DNA from: Argopecten irradians
Taxonomy: Eukaryota; Mollusca; Bivalvia; Pectinida; Pectinidae
Length of the DNA stretch: 64,000 nucleotides
Assembly (NCBI RefSeq): GCF_041381155.1
Contig: NC_091144.1
Coordinates: forward strand, 18,299,544-18,363,543
Direction: 5' to 3'
The translations under genes were made by a program, and so were the position numbers. Under the pieces are notes generated by a model that ran no database searches, was not told the origin of the DNA, and was given only the letters and a program-made list of their open reading frames with translations. Numbering within the stretch: the stretch's first letter is position 1; the number at the start of each line of letters is the position of its first letter. Below are positions 1 to 13,100 of this stretch, piece after piece.

Positions 1-1500
1 ATTAAAGAATACAACAGCTGAACTTATTGGTATATAATTGTAATGTGTTATATATCTAATACGTAAACACATCCACCATCACCACACATGATAAAATACG
101 ATATATGCGATATATACTCAATGGCTAGAACCCCTCCAAATTTCTGGAGAAATCCCTCCGCTAGAAATATCCCAGATATATTGATAAATCAATGCCAAGA
201 ACCATTTCAAACCATTAGATTAGATAAATAAATGCCGATAACCATCTCAAAAATATGGATAAACCAATTTCTAGACCAATCCCAATAGACTAGATAAATC
301 AATGTCTAGAACCATCTCAATAGAATGGTCAGGATAAATCATTGTCTAGAACCGTCCAAATAGACTAGATAAACCAATGTCTAGAACAATCCCAATAGAC
401 TAGATAAATCAATGCCTAGAACCATCTCAATAGACTGGTTGGGATAAATCAATGTCTAGAACCGTCCAAATAGACTAGATAAATCAATGTCTAGAACAAT
501 CCCAATAGACTAGATAAATCAATGTCTAGAGCCGTCCAAATAGACTAGATAAATCAATGACTAGAACAATCCCTATGGACTGGATAAATCAAAGCATATA
601 ACCATCACAATAGACTAGATAAATCAATGTCTAGAGCCGTCCAAATAGACTAGATAAACCAATGTCTAGAACAATCCCAATAGACTAGATGAATCAATGC
701 CTAGAACCATCTCAATAGACTAGTCAGGATAAATCAATGTCTAGAACCGTCCAAATAGACTAGATAAATCAATGCCTAGAACCATCATAAAGGACTAGAT
801 AAATCAATGACTAGAACAATTCCTATGGACTGGATAAATCAATGTCTAGAACCGTCCAAATAGACTAGATAAATCAATGTCTAGAGCCATCATAAAGGAC
901 TAGATAAATCAATGTCTAGAGCCGTCCAAATAGACTAGATAAATCAATGTCTAGAGCCGTCCAAATAGACTAGATAAATCAATGTCTAGAGCCGTCCAAA
1001 TAGACTAGATAAATCAATGTCTAGAGCCGTACAAATAGACTAGATAAATCAATGCCTCGAACTATCCCAATGGACTAGATAAATCAATGCCTAGAACCAT
1101 CATAAAGGACTAGATAAATCAATGTCTAGAGCCGTCCAAATAGACTAGATAAATTAATGACTATAACAATCCAAATGGACTAGATAAATCAATGCGTATA
1201 ACCATCCAAATGGACTAGTTGAATCAATGCCTAGATCCACCCGAATGGACAAGATAAATCAATGCCTAGATCCACCCCAATGGACTAGATAAATCAATGT
1301 CTCGAATCATCCCAATGGACTGGATAATTCAATGTCTTGAACCATCCAAACGAACTTGTTAAATCATTGCCTAGAAATACCCCAATGAACTGGATAAATC
1401 AATGCTTAGAACCATTCCAATAGACTAGATAAATCAATGTCTAGAGCCGTCCAAATAGACTAGACAAATCAATGACTAGAACAATCCCAATGGACTGGAT

Positions 1501-2064
1501 AGCCCGAGATACTCTGGCCCTGACACCAGACTTAGACATTATGACAGATAGATGTCTGGTTTAGGGCCAGAGCGCAGTAGTACTCGAAAACCTGGAATAA
1601 GCCGACACCGTTTGGTATCGGGCCAGGTACTCTCCGATTCAGACTGACCACCGAGAAGCACCACTAACCTTAGTCTATTCAACGAATGAATATCATATCT
1701 ACCCAAATATAGCAATCCGTCGAGATTAAAGATGATTTGCTTACTACGAGAAAATGGCGACGATGGCGAGGGATATTTAAAGTTGCGGAAAAGAAACTAC
1801 TGTGTTGACACAATAGATCGTGCATGCGTGATGAAATGGATGGGTATGAGTAGATAAATTATTCATTTGTTGAAAAGACCAAGGTAATTGGCGATTCTCG
1901 GAGGTAATATTTTGTAAGTAGTCTGAATCGGAGAGTACCTGGCCCGATACCAAACGGTGTCGACTTATTCCAGGTTTTCGAGTACTACTGCGCTCTGGCC
2001 CTAAACCAGACATCTATCTGTCATAATGTCTAAGTCTGGTGTCAGGGCCAGAGTATCTCGGGCT
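1501..2064. mobile_element. Non-autonomous DNA transposon with 145-bp terminal inverted repeats
   Basis: Positions 1501-1645 and 1920-2064 are inverted copies of each other with one visible mismatch. The ends read AGCCCGAGATACTC and GAGTATCTCGGGCT. The element interrupts the satellite array, and the flanking ATGGACTGGAT appears on both sides, compatible with a target duplication of 7, 9 or 11 bp depending on where the ends are drawn. The core of about 274 bp has no convincing ORF. Each terminal repeat also contains an internal hairpin built on CTCTGGCCCT/AGGGCCAGAG and ACCAGAC/GTCTGGT. Long inverted ends with a 9-11 bp duplication fit a Mutator-like (MULE) derivative, but other families are possible. 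Confidence 0.8.
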
Positions 2065-3430
2065 ATGGACTGGATAAATCAATGCGTATAACTATCCCAA
2101 AGGACTAGATAAATCAATGCCTAGAACCACCCCAATGAACTAGATAAATCAATGTCTAGAACCACCCCAATGGACTAGATAAATCAATGCCTAGATCAAA
2201 CCCAATGGACTAGATAAATCAATGTCTCGAATCATCCCAATGGACTGAATAATTCAATGTCTTGAACCATCCCAATGAACTTGTTAAATCATTGCCTAGA
2301 AATACCCCAATGAACTGGATAAATCAATGCTTAGAACCATTCCAATAGACTAGATAAATCAATGTCTAGAGCCGTCCAAATAGACTAAATAAATCAATTA
2401 TTAGAACTACCCAAATGAAGTGGATGAATCAATGCCTAGAACCATTCCACTAGACTAGATAAATCAATGTCTAGAACCATCCTAATAGACTATATAAAGC
2501 AATGTCTAGAACCACCCCAATGGACTAAATAAATCAATGTCTCGAATCATCCTAATGGACTATATTATATAAATCAATGCCTAGAACCATTCCAATAGAC
2601 TAGATAAATCAATGTCTAGAACCACCCCAATATACTAGATAAATCAATGCCTAGAACTATCCCAATAGACTAGATAAATCAATGTCTAGAGCCATTCCAC
2701 TAGACTAGATAAATCAATGTCTCTAATCATCCTAATGGACTATATTATATAAAGCAATGTCTAGAGCCGTCCAAATAGACTAAATAAATCAATTATTAGA
2801 ACTACCCAAATGAACTGGATAAATCAATGCTTAGAACCATTCCAATAGACTAGATAAATCAATGTCTAGAGCCGTCCAAATAGACTAAATAAATCAATTA
2901 TTAGAACTACCCAAATGAACTGGATGAATCAATGCCTAGAACCATTCCACTAGACTAAATAAATCAATGTCTAGAACCATCCTAATAGACTAGATAAATC
3001 AATGTCTAGAACCACCCCAATAGACTAGATAAATCAATGCCTAGAACTATCCCAATAGACTAGATAAATCAATGTCTAGAGCCATTCCACTAGACTAGAT
3101 AAATCAATGTCTCTAATCATCCTAATGGACTATATTATATAAAGCAATATCTAGAACCACCCCAATGGACTAAATAAATCAATGTCTAGAGCCATTCCAA
3201 TAGACTAGATAAATCAATGTCTAGAGTCATTCCAATAGACTAGATAAATCAATGTCTAGAACCACAACCATCCCAATGGACTAGATAAATCAATGCCTAG
3301 AGCCATTCCAATAGACTAGATAAATCGATGTCTAGAACTATTCCAATAGACTTGATAAATCAAAGTCTAGAGCCATTCCAATAGACTAGATAAATCAATG
3401 TCTAGAACCATTCCAATAGACTAGTTAAAT

Positions 3431-3800
3431 CAATGTCTAGAACGTACCATCCCAAAGGATTAGATAAATCAATGTCTAGAACCATTCCAATAGACTAGAT
3501 AAATCAATGTCTAGAACCATTCCAATAGACTAGTTAAATCAATGTCTAGAACGTACCATCCCAAAGGATTAGATAAATCAATGTCTAGAACCATTCCAAT
3601 AGACTAGATAAATCAATGTCTAGAACCATTCCAATAGACTAGTTAAATCAATGTCTAGAACGTACCATCCCAAAGGATTAGATAAATCAATGTCTAGAAC
3701 CATTCCAATAGACTAGTTAAATCAATGTCTAGAACCATTCCAATAGACTAGTTAAATCAATGTCTAGAACGTACCATCCCAAAAGGATTAGATAAATCAA
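3431..3800. repeat. 109-bp higher-order repeat inside the satellite
   Basis: The landmark AACGTACCATCCCAAAGG occurs at 3441, 3550, 3659 and 3768 (the last copy has one extra A), exactly 109 bp apart. Each block consists of three satellite monomers, one of them a variant carrying the extra ACGTA. This is recent local homogenisation at the right edge of the array. Confidence 0.85.
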
Positions 3801-3855
3801 TGTCTGTCTAAAACTATCCCAATGGACTAGATACAATGACTAGAACCATGATATC

Positions 3856-4940
3856 TGAGAATACTGCATAAATGATCATGCTGACGCCTTATTTTCATAC
3901 GGTATCTTAAATTGGAAATACATGCAATTTATACTATCCCAAAAATGAAAAGAAAGCATTTCAAAATATGTTTGTGCTGCTCGTGAGATCTTGTAAGTTG
4001 TTCTTTCCTTTTATTTAGTGAAATTACACAAAGCTTCCGTTTATGTGCGGAACGGTGTTTTAGCGAACATAATACTGTTAATTAACTTGAAAATAAACTT
4101 TTTGTTTAGTTATTTCTTGGGAATATACTCATTATCATTCCTTGTTGCAAATATAACAATAAGAAAATACATTAGGTGATCCGATCGTAAGAGACAAGTT
4201 GAAGTACTTACCTACAACTGTATTACTTCTGTCGGTCGGTTCATCTTGCGTTAGACTAAAAGTAATCTTTAAAGCAATCATGCTTTCAGGATCTGTCTGT
4301 CTTTTTGTTGGGCGATATTGTTTAGCAGCACTTTTCTGTTGGGAACAGACTCTACTTCTAAGATGTTCATATTTTGGTTTACTAATTTCAAAATCAGTAC
4401 ATATGATGAATACAATGCGATATCCTCCACTGTGAAACTTTGTCCATCTTGGTTAGATACGACCCCAATTTTTAAGGGCAAGATATTATCTTATGAAGAG
4501 GAACACAGGGACCTGACACGATTTTTTTAACCAACACTATACATATATACATTATAGTATACTATAATATATAAATGTGCCAGTTCCCTGTGAAGAGAAA
4601 TGAATGGTTGAGAAATTTGTTTTGTTTGTTGGATTTTTTATATGGGGTGGGGTGTCGAGGTTTCAGAAAACTATTTATACCCTATACATTTTCTTTGAAA
4701 TCACAAAGTTTCACCACTTTCCTAAACTCTCAGTCTTGGAAACATCTCTGCCAAGTATTTATCTGAAAACCCCTGTATAGATCTCTGGATCTTTCACTGT
4801 AACCTTAATTGGAACAAGTCATAATGTACAGTTGGTGGATACATTGTAAGCCACATATATTACATATATAACATAAAGCACCAATCAATCACATATGTGA
4901 CTGTATATCAGTTTTGTGAAATGGTAGTACCATACTCTTA
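3856..4940. other. Spacer, no recognised gene
   Basis: This is AT-rich sequence between the satellite and the dispersed repeat at 4940. I recognise no gene. On the minus strand about 4212-4450 is open in one frame and ends at a good donor (GTAAGT, the complement of 4206-4211). This might be an isolated exon and is discussed in the findings. Confidence 0.5.
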
Positions 4941-4949
4941 TTTATGAAG

Positions 4950-5515
4950 ACAAACAAGAGGCCCAAAGGGACTGTGGCGCTCACCAGATATGTTAATCTA
5001 AGCAAGGTTAATGCACAAACAAAGAGTTTATTTCTATGTGACTTTTAAAAATTACCTCTGATTTCTAACAACCTATAGCTAACTCCTACTAGCCCGGGGC
5101 CAAAATGTACACAAACACTGTTCCATTTCACCCAAAGATGTTTCGGCCAGATTTGGCTATAATCCATGCAGAATTAGTGGCAATTTAGAGAAATTACCAC
5201 TATTTCACCTATTGGGTCCCATTCCTCCTACCCCAGGGTTGTCAAAAGATTTATATCAACTCTGTTCCAAAGATATTTCTGGCCAAATTTGGTTACAATC
5301 CATGTAGAACTCTGTGACTAATAGCGATTTAAAGAATTTGCCTCTATTGCTCTTGGGACCGGCTCCTCCTGCTTCCAGGGAATCAGAGACAAAATATATA
5401 CAAATTCTGTTGCCCTTCCCCCAATGATATTTCATACCAAATTTGGATACAATCCATGTGGAACTCTATGACTATTAGCGACTTAAATGAAATGTTAATG
5501 GACAGGTGATCTAAA
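4950..5515. repeat. Dispersed CAAGAGGCCC-type repeat with internal tandem units
   Basis: It begins near ACAAGAGGCCCAAAGGG and CGCTCACC, a head common in bivalve genomes. It then shows three diverged internal units of about 140 bp, each with a form of CCAAAGATATTTC, AAATTTGG and ACAATCCATGT followed by GACTATTAGCGA. No coding capacity is evident. The family name is unknown to me. Confidence 0.65.
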
Positions 5516-5968
5516 AATTGTAGACATACCCTAGAAATGATTTTGTATCTAGAACAATTAGTTTTGTAGATTCTTCATTATGGTGAGTTATATATCTCCC
5601 TTAAACATAGGTTTATAAAACAAGTTCTGATTTATCAATTTGTTCACAAACAACTTAACTTTTGATCATAAAACAAAAAGCTTGTGGTATCAGAAGGAAA
5701 ACAAATAGTGCACTATAGATCTGGGTATTTTCTACTGATAATAAACAATTCACAAATGGCAATTATTAAGCAATGAAAGATGATCAGTATCTTTTTTACT
5801 ATCCAAGGGAATTAACTCTGGATAGATCAAGATAAGACATGTTGTTATTCAGTATTGTTTGATAATTAAAAGTTACTGATAGTACAATATCGAAAGGAAT
5901 CATACAAATTAAGAAAAATACTAATGGAAGGACACTAAAGACTTATGACTAGAAAGGATATACACACT

Positions 5969-6316
5969 TTTAAAGTGAACAGTCGGGCAAGGATGGCTAA
6001 AGTCGGTAAAAATGGTGTGAATGTATCCAGTATAATTTCTTATGAAATAGAAAAATAAAATCTCTCGCCAAAATCTGTCTGCGTTCGAAGAAATTAATTT
6101 AAAGTATAGGAATCCTAAAACGTCCTCCCGGCTGACTATGTCCGTGGTTACATTTACACGCAGCCTCGCTTTCAATGCTTTCAACTTTCCTTTACTTTAA
6201 TGGTCAGAACTGGGAAACGTAAGCAGAACTTGGCCGTTGCATTAATATGCAAGAACTTTTGGAAGGCCAATGAACACATTTAGACTGGTTTTCTTTGCCC
6301 GACAATTCACTTTAAA
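5969..6316. mobile_element. MITE, family with TTTAAAGTGAA..TTCACTTTAAA ends (copy 1)
   Basis: This 348-bp element has imperfect terminal inverted repeats of about 22 bp, TTTAAAGTGAACAGTCGGGC on the left and GCCCGACAATTCACTTTAAA on the right. It contains no transposase. Closely related sequence recurs at 14082-14424, and a more diverged copy follows directly at 14420-14784, so the family is dispersed. It lies just downstream of the PSMD4 3' end. Confidence 0.8.
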
Positions 6317-6470
6317 TAAATTTATTATCAATTCATAATATCAAGACGACCCTAGTGCTCCTGTACATTCCAAAAAGAAGTGTGTCAAGCCAGCCAACTA
6401 CAGCAATGTTAAGTGACAAAATTATGCAGCATGTTTTATGTGGGGTAAGTCAGTAAATTTGGACAAAGAA

Positions 6471-6555
6471 GTACCGTATTTTTGCGTGTATAGTGCGCAC
6501 TTTTTTTTCATAAATTTATAAGTGAAAAGTTGGGGTGCAAACTATACGCAAGTAC
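6471..6555. mobile_element. Short foldback MITE
   Basis: An 85-bp imperfect palindrome runs from GTACCGTATTTTTGCGTGTA to TATACGCAAGTAC, with GCGCAC and GGGTGC as inner arms. Similar elements with CGTATTTTTGCGTGTA ends are widespread in marine invertebrates (general knowledge). No ORF is present. Confidence 0.65.
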
Positions 6556-6776
6556 AAGGCATATATGCATGGCCCTGGGTCATGAGCACCGACAGGCAGT
6601 TGTAGTTGTTGTGACAGGATAGGGTTGTGATTAAATATTTGGGTCTTTGAGGCAATGTTCTGTACAAGTCTTTTTAGAAAACATTGACAGTTTACTATCA
6701 AAGCTACGTAGGCAAATAGTGAAGAAGAATAGATATTAGATAACATTAACACAACAAAATATCTCTAATGATATAT

Positions 6777-6782
6777 TTTATT
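6777..6782 (-). promoter_or_regulatory. Poly(A) signal AATAAA of PSMD4
   Basis: The plus strand reads TTTATT here, which is AATAAA on the gene strand, about 360 nt past the PSMD4 stop codon. It is the closest clean signal, so the 3' UTR probably ends around 6750-6765. Confidence 0.55.
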
Positions 6783-7137
6783 AAACACCTACACATTCAC
6801 ACTTTCAATCATTTGTTACATTGTATGGCTTCAAGGCCATCTTTCTGGTTTTTAACACATTTCTGTCCTTGGTGAAATCACTTTTCATTTTAAATGCTTT
6901 CCTTTGAATTCAAATAACAACAGAAACACAAAAACATGTATATATTTAAACATTTCAGAGTTTTTTTGATGATTCAATTCACAGAAAATTGTATCCCTAT
7001 TAATATTCCTTCTTCCAACACAACACCCCTTATATTCCTCCATCTCTCTCTTTCTTGAGAATAAAATTGGCAGCGCTTTCTGTAGCAAACATCAGTCCAT
7101 TCATTCACAGATACATTACAATCACAATTTAGAGATC

Positions 7138-10100
7138 CTATTTACTATCCTTGTCTTTATCCTTTTTTCCATCTTCTTTTTTCCCAGAATCTTTTTGCAT
7201 TATAGAACTCATAGCATTCTGTATTGTTTCACTTTGAGGGTCTACACCAGGTAAATTTTCCAATACATTTTGTAGAAATTCTGGATCATTCATAACTTCA
7301 GAGTAATCTTCGTCGCTCTGAAAAATAGAAATTAAATGTAGCTTTGAGACAGATGAATATTGTGTTTAAATGCTCAGGTTGACACGTTATAACCAGAGAC
7401 TATGTGTTTCTATTTAATAATATTAAATGCCATAAAAATTAGTGCAAGATATTCACACACTGGATATAGAAGTATTTATTTACTCTACCAAGTCAGCAAC
7501 AAATTATTGTAGTAAACAAATACCAGTTACAGCATTTCACAATTCTTCCACTTTCTTTTGAAAGGAGACAAATCCTTATGACACATTACCTAAATGCTCA
7601 ATGAATATATCCAATGAATAAGAGGATGAAATTACACATAACCAAGACAAAGTTAAGAATGTTCAATATCACATACAAAATAGCTGATAAAAAAGTCTGG
7701 TTAGTAATAATTCACGCAAAAACTTTTTCATAAATTGTCATAATAAATTGAGAACTAGGGGCGATAAATTACAGATTTCCTCTATCACAGTTTTACATGA
7801 GTCTCTAATTTCGGTAATTACTTACAGGTTTTTTCTCCCCCTGTTCCGCTGCTCCAGCTTTGGCATCGTCGTCTACATCCATGGGTGCTGGAGTGTTCTG
7901 AGTGGTATTGGCAGCTAGTACAGAAACAACGGTAAATTCTAAATACAAACTGTATATTAACACAGTAAACAAGACTATCCATTAAAATTTAACTGACATT
8001 TATTACCTGACAATATAATTCATCTAAATATTATCTAAATGAACTAGAACTGTAACTTCAGCAAGCCAATTGCTAACTTATACCCTCCCTTAACCCCTAA
8101 TTTCAGACCAAGGCAAACAAATGTTTCTTCATCATGTGGCCATGAATGCCCATTACTGAAGCATGTGAAGTGTCAAACAATAGATATTCAGATGTTACAC
8201 CAATTGACAAAGTTTGAACAAAATTGATCAAAAAACTTATAAATAACATTTATATTGGCTATATTTCAAAACCTGTGCATAGTGACCTGGTTGCCATGGC
8301 AACCAAAACTTTTGGCAAAAACACCCTGCATACACATCTAAACATGGTTCCCAACATCGCTGTGAAGTGCCATATATAACTAGCTAACAACATACCAGAA
8401 TTTGCTAATGACATCTGCATGGCGTAAGCTATCTGCTCTTCCTCAGACATGGAGCCAAAGTCAGGTACACTAGGTGTTGGGGCCTGCTGCTCGGCATCTG
8501 GCTGCATGGACATGGCCAGGGCCTGTTCCAACATCGCCTCGTCTGAGGTACCTGTCATAAATATAGTACAGGGAATTGATAGAAGCCTGGATTAATAAAA
8601 GTGAAAAAAAAAATCAAGATGATATCCAAAATCTATCTATGACTACCGTCAACAAAACAATCTTTTTTTCTTCTTCATTTTTTTTTTTTTTTTAATTTTT
8701 GTCTGACATTCTCGCTTGTACATGAATATAATAAAAAACTAGAAATATGTCTGTTAGACATTAAGTGCTCGCTAACTACTTCCTAACCTTAATTTCCAGT
8801 ATGAAATAATCCTCGGTAACAGGTGTCCCCGTGTACATAGCACTTTCGCTCATTATCTCTGGGACTATTGCAAGGAGATGGTTTACACCCTTGGTGTATT
8901 ATAATAGATACATTCCTTTACTTCATCAGAACTTTGAATGTGAAATACCTTTGAACTTTGTTAAGTGTGTTCTTTGTTACATAGAAGCGTGTTTATTATT
9001 ATATAGATATTGATACGATAGACTCAAGACTTGATTCGCTGTTCAAAATAGTCGTCCGCTAGAACACTGTCTAGTCTCTGTGCACATGGTGACTCACCTG
9101 TGCCACGCTTGAACGCCTTTCTGGGGTACATTAGATCTAGAGCTCAGACACCCAGACTGATATTTTATATTGTCTTTTTTTGTTTCACTCGTATGATAAT
9201 GCGCTTCACAATGCGTCTATATTTATCGACTATTTGAACCTTTTTAATACATCATCGGTGAGGTGCTTGGATTTCTTGAGCGATACAAGCGTTTGTATGT
9301 TTATACGCTTCCAGTTCCATAATCCTTTATCGACTATTTAACCTTAATGCACATTGGTGTACAAAATCGGCGAGGTGCTTGAATATATAGAGAGTTGCAA
9401 GCGTTTTTATGATTATACGCTTCCAGTTCCAAACGTATTTTTGTGATAAGTGTTTAATCCAGGTACGTTCTTGATTACTGACAATTGCATATGTAAATCG
9501 TTGCAAAAGAGTTAATATTTAATTTATGTTTATGAAATCATAAGCTGTGTATGTAACCATAAGCCAAAGACCAACAGAATATAGTTATTCAATACGTAGA
9601 TCTCACTTCCGGTATTTCATGCGCACTAGGCATAACGGATGTACACAGACTCTACACACGACAAGGAAAACAATAGGGCGAGCGTACTCTGCTCGCCCTA
9701 AAAACAGGCAAATAAGCATTTGATGGATTTGAAATGAGTGACATTTACTGATTATCTGCTTCTCCATCAACTGTTTGTTTTATAAGATCCATTACCTCCA
9801 GCTGCAGTTGTTTCCATGCTCTGTACTTGTCCTTCCTCTGGGGCTGGAGCTGTTTTCTTTGCCTCATCTTCTTGTCTTGCTCTCTGCTCTTCCATAGACA
9901 CTCTCAAAGCCTAGGGTGATAAAGAAATAGTGTCTATGTGAATAGTAAAACATTAAAAGGACAATTCACAATAAAAATAATTAACGTTTTGTTTGCAAAA
10001 AATAATACAATGTATTTTATAAATATTTTCTTATGATATGTTGTGATTTATCATCTGACTAACCCATGGTATATATTGATTCAGAATCTCTAAAACAATT

Positions 10101-13100
10101 AAACTTATAGTATTGTGTGTAATGTATTTTTTCAAACCCCTATCTGATAAATTGCGAGTAGGTAGTATCAATTGTGACGTCATTATTTTGTGAGCAAAAC
10201 TCGCATCATTTTCCCAGAAAAGTATGACTAAAACAATACGCTCATAAACATATGACTTTCCAATCAATACCTAACCAAAAGGACAGATAACTCTGTAATA
10301 TGCAAATACAGAATATATACTAACCAGAGCTAATTCAGGATCTTCGTTGGGATCAACACCAAACTCAAATCCAACAGCTTGCATGGCCGCTCCTGATCCA
10401 TCCTCACCAACAACAACGGGCGAGTTCATTAGAGCCTCTGACAACATGGGGCCTGGTGGTATGGTCACTAGGTGTGATCTGTAATGGTACAGGTAAAATA
10501 CAAACGTAAAAAATAATATCAAACATTGCTTTATCAATGAGCATTTTCTCTCATAGCTTCATGTGAAGATCTTTTATTGTCTATTTTTTTTTTCATTATG
10601 ATTAATTTCAAATAAAGACCTTTGACAAAAGCAATTTTAATAAATGTCCACCATTTTAGGTTAATAGGAATTTATTCAACCCCAACTGTTCATGTGTTAA
10701 CTTTCAAATATATAGGTCACTGGATTTTCTAATTCAAGTACAAAAGGTTAACATTTCATATTTGTTTGACAAATATTGAGGTTGTTAACTTAAATTTGAT
10801 TTGGAAACACTACTGCTCTGTCACTGATTATTTCATGATTAGAAAATACAGTCAAATTTATGACATATGGAATACAAACTTCTAATACAAGCCAAACTTA
10901 AAACGAAAATCTCAGAAATCATGTGTACAGTACATACCCAGTTCCATCTTTTCCATTCAGAGCATTTACCATGGCAGTCAACTTTTCTGTATTAAAGCCC
11001 TTTAAGAAAACACCAATATATACATCAAACATGCATGTTATATTAAAATGTAATTAATGACATTTGGTATTCTCAATCACAGGAGACATACATATGTATG
11101 TGCAGATTCTTCTTTTCCCTTTGCAGCTATGTCATACTGCAATTGAACATATTCTATAAGTGGAAAGTTTGAAATTCTTCATGAAAGCAAAGTGTTGAAT
11201 TGTGATTAATAGAGACATGTACCAGTACATATTCTAAAAATATTATGTCTGTAGCAAGAAACATTTCATTTGACCAAATGGTCCCTTCCATAATTATTAA
11301 CATATCACAAAACAACAATGTGAAAAATCTGATTGCAAAAATTGTATTTATAATTACTTTCCTCGTACCTATTTGATTATACTTCTACATGTGGATTTTG
11401 TTTTAATAAAATTTTGATGGTTACCTCTTCACCAAAGTTGATGACATCCATGTTTACTTTCTCTTTCTTCAGTTTTTTGGCCATTTTCACCAACTGTAAA
11501 GAATACATCAAAATAAGTAATATAAATTTATACATTGCAGTAACATAAATGAAAACACACATCAGAAAATAATGTGTTTCAGAAGACAAGATATCCTCAA
11601 GATAATAATACAGCATGAACAAAACTCAAATTTGTTGTATAATCCACAAATCATGACTGAGATAGTTGGTTAAGGCTTACCATTCTAATAAAAAAATAAG
11701 TATCATTTAAGGATGGTCTCCCTATATTCAGCCTGTATGCAACGTGTTGCATGTGTGAGTGTCTGTATGCTTTGGGAGACTGGGATATATTTACACTGTG
11801 TCTTCTTGTAATGGTGTTATTTTGACTCTTACCCTTTTTACAGTGCTATCTCAGTGAACTTACTGCCAAAACTGCCACTCCCTTTATGCGGAGCAGCAGA
11901 AACTACCACTTTCATACAGTCTTATTAGAATATGGTGTGTCTTAGCCAGGGTAAAGAACCCAGAACCTTCCTAACAGGGGTGATGGTACAACTCAAAGCC
12001 AGAACTGTCAAATAGTACTGGAGCAGTGTCTATGGAAACATGATGAGGAGGAAGAAAGTCAGTATTTTAATTTAAAGATGAAGAGAAAAGATGAAGATCC
12101 CAAATTGAATTTGCCCTGCAGATATAGCGTTAGAATTCTTCCTGCTGCTGAAATGGAATGTTTTATGAGATAGTTTTGCAGGACCAAGACAAAATGTCAT
12201 ATCTAATCCATATTCGATATCAAAACTATACTGTAGTAGCCCTTGTCTTTGCTTCTATGCCACTTATGAATGCATTGTTTCTCTTAGTACAATGATTAAT
12301 GTATGTCTTTGTTCCATTTGTGATATACTAATAATAAGCTTCCTTTATTCCAATCCATACGCTGATAATGTTAAAGTTTTAGATATAGTACTTACATCTT
12401 TCTCATCCTCGGCGATTGGACTTCCCACAAACAGTACAATTCTCATCTTGTGGTTACGTCCTTGTCTATGTTTCAGGGACAACTACAAAATCATAAATTC
12501 AAGGAATTAGACATTGTATAAATTAAATAATCTTACAGTGTTAGGAAATATTTTCATAATCAGACTCCTGATTTCTTATCTTATTAGATCATAATTATTA
12601 CATAATGACATAAACTGACTAACACAAATACTTCATGAAAATGAATTGTATTCATTTTTGATCATGAGCTAATAACTTATTGATATCAAAGCCTTAAAGC
12701 CCAACACAATATCAAGTATCATTCAAAGCACTTAAATATAGTACATTTATTTTCATTTGTAAGATGACAAAATCTTCAAAGCAATCAATAACTTACATGA
12801 GCCACTTTTAGTGCTGTTCCAAATCTGATGTCTCCTTTTGGCTGAACTTGGTGGAGTTTGCTAAGTATGCGGCCAACATCAGTTGTGAGGGTAGCCAGAA
12901 CCTCAACACTGAAAGAGAAATTTAGAATTTATCAATTTTAAGTAAACATTGATGATAGTAACAATGGTAAATCTTACAAAACCATTTATTTTGTCTTATT
13001 ACTTGTAAAACCTATACCCAAAACCCAGTCTGTGACTTAAAGCACTAGTCCGATGCCAACGACTAGTAATTTTACAGCTGGACTAGTGTTAATTGTAATG

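Larger units (their letters stand above)
171..3855. repeat. 35-bp satellite/minisatellite array
   Basis: The segment is a tandem array of a unit of about 35 bp containing TAGATAAATCAATG followed by TCTAGAACCATCC and CAATAGAC. Without the transposon at 1501-2064 it holds roughly 85-90 units. Units differ by substitutions (CCGTCCAAA, CATTCCAA, CACCCCAA variants), and these variants recur in longer blocks, which points to higher-order structure. Its left boundary is diffuse. It probably continues the local satellite landscape and has no coding capacity. Confidence 0.95.

Noticed and set aside
1777-2013. 78-codon minus-strand ORF inside the 145-bp-TIR element
   Set aside because: Most of it lies within the inverted end and shows no transposase features.
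171-3855. CRISPR-like appearance of a 35-bp repeat array
   Set aside because: The whole unit repeats with no unique spacers, the genome is eukaryotic, and the array behaves as a satellite.
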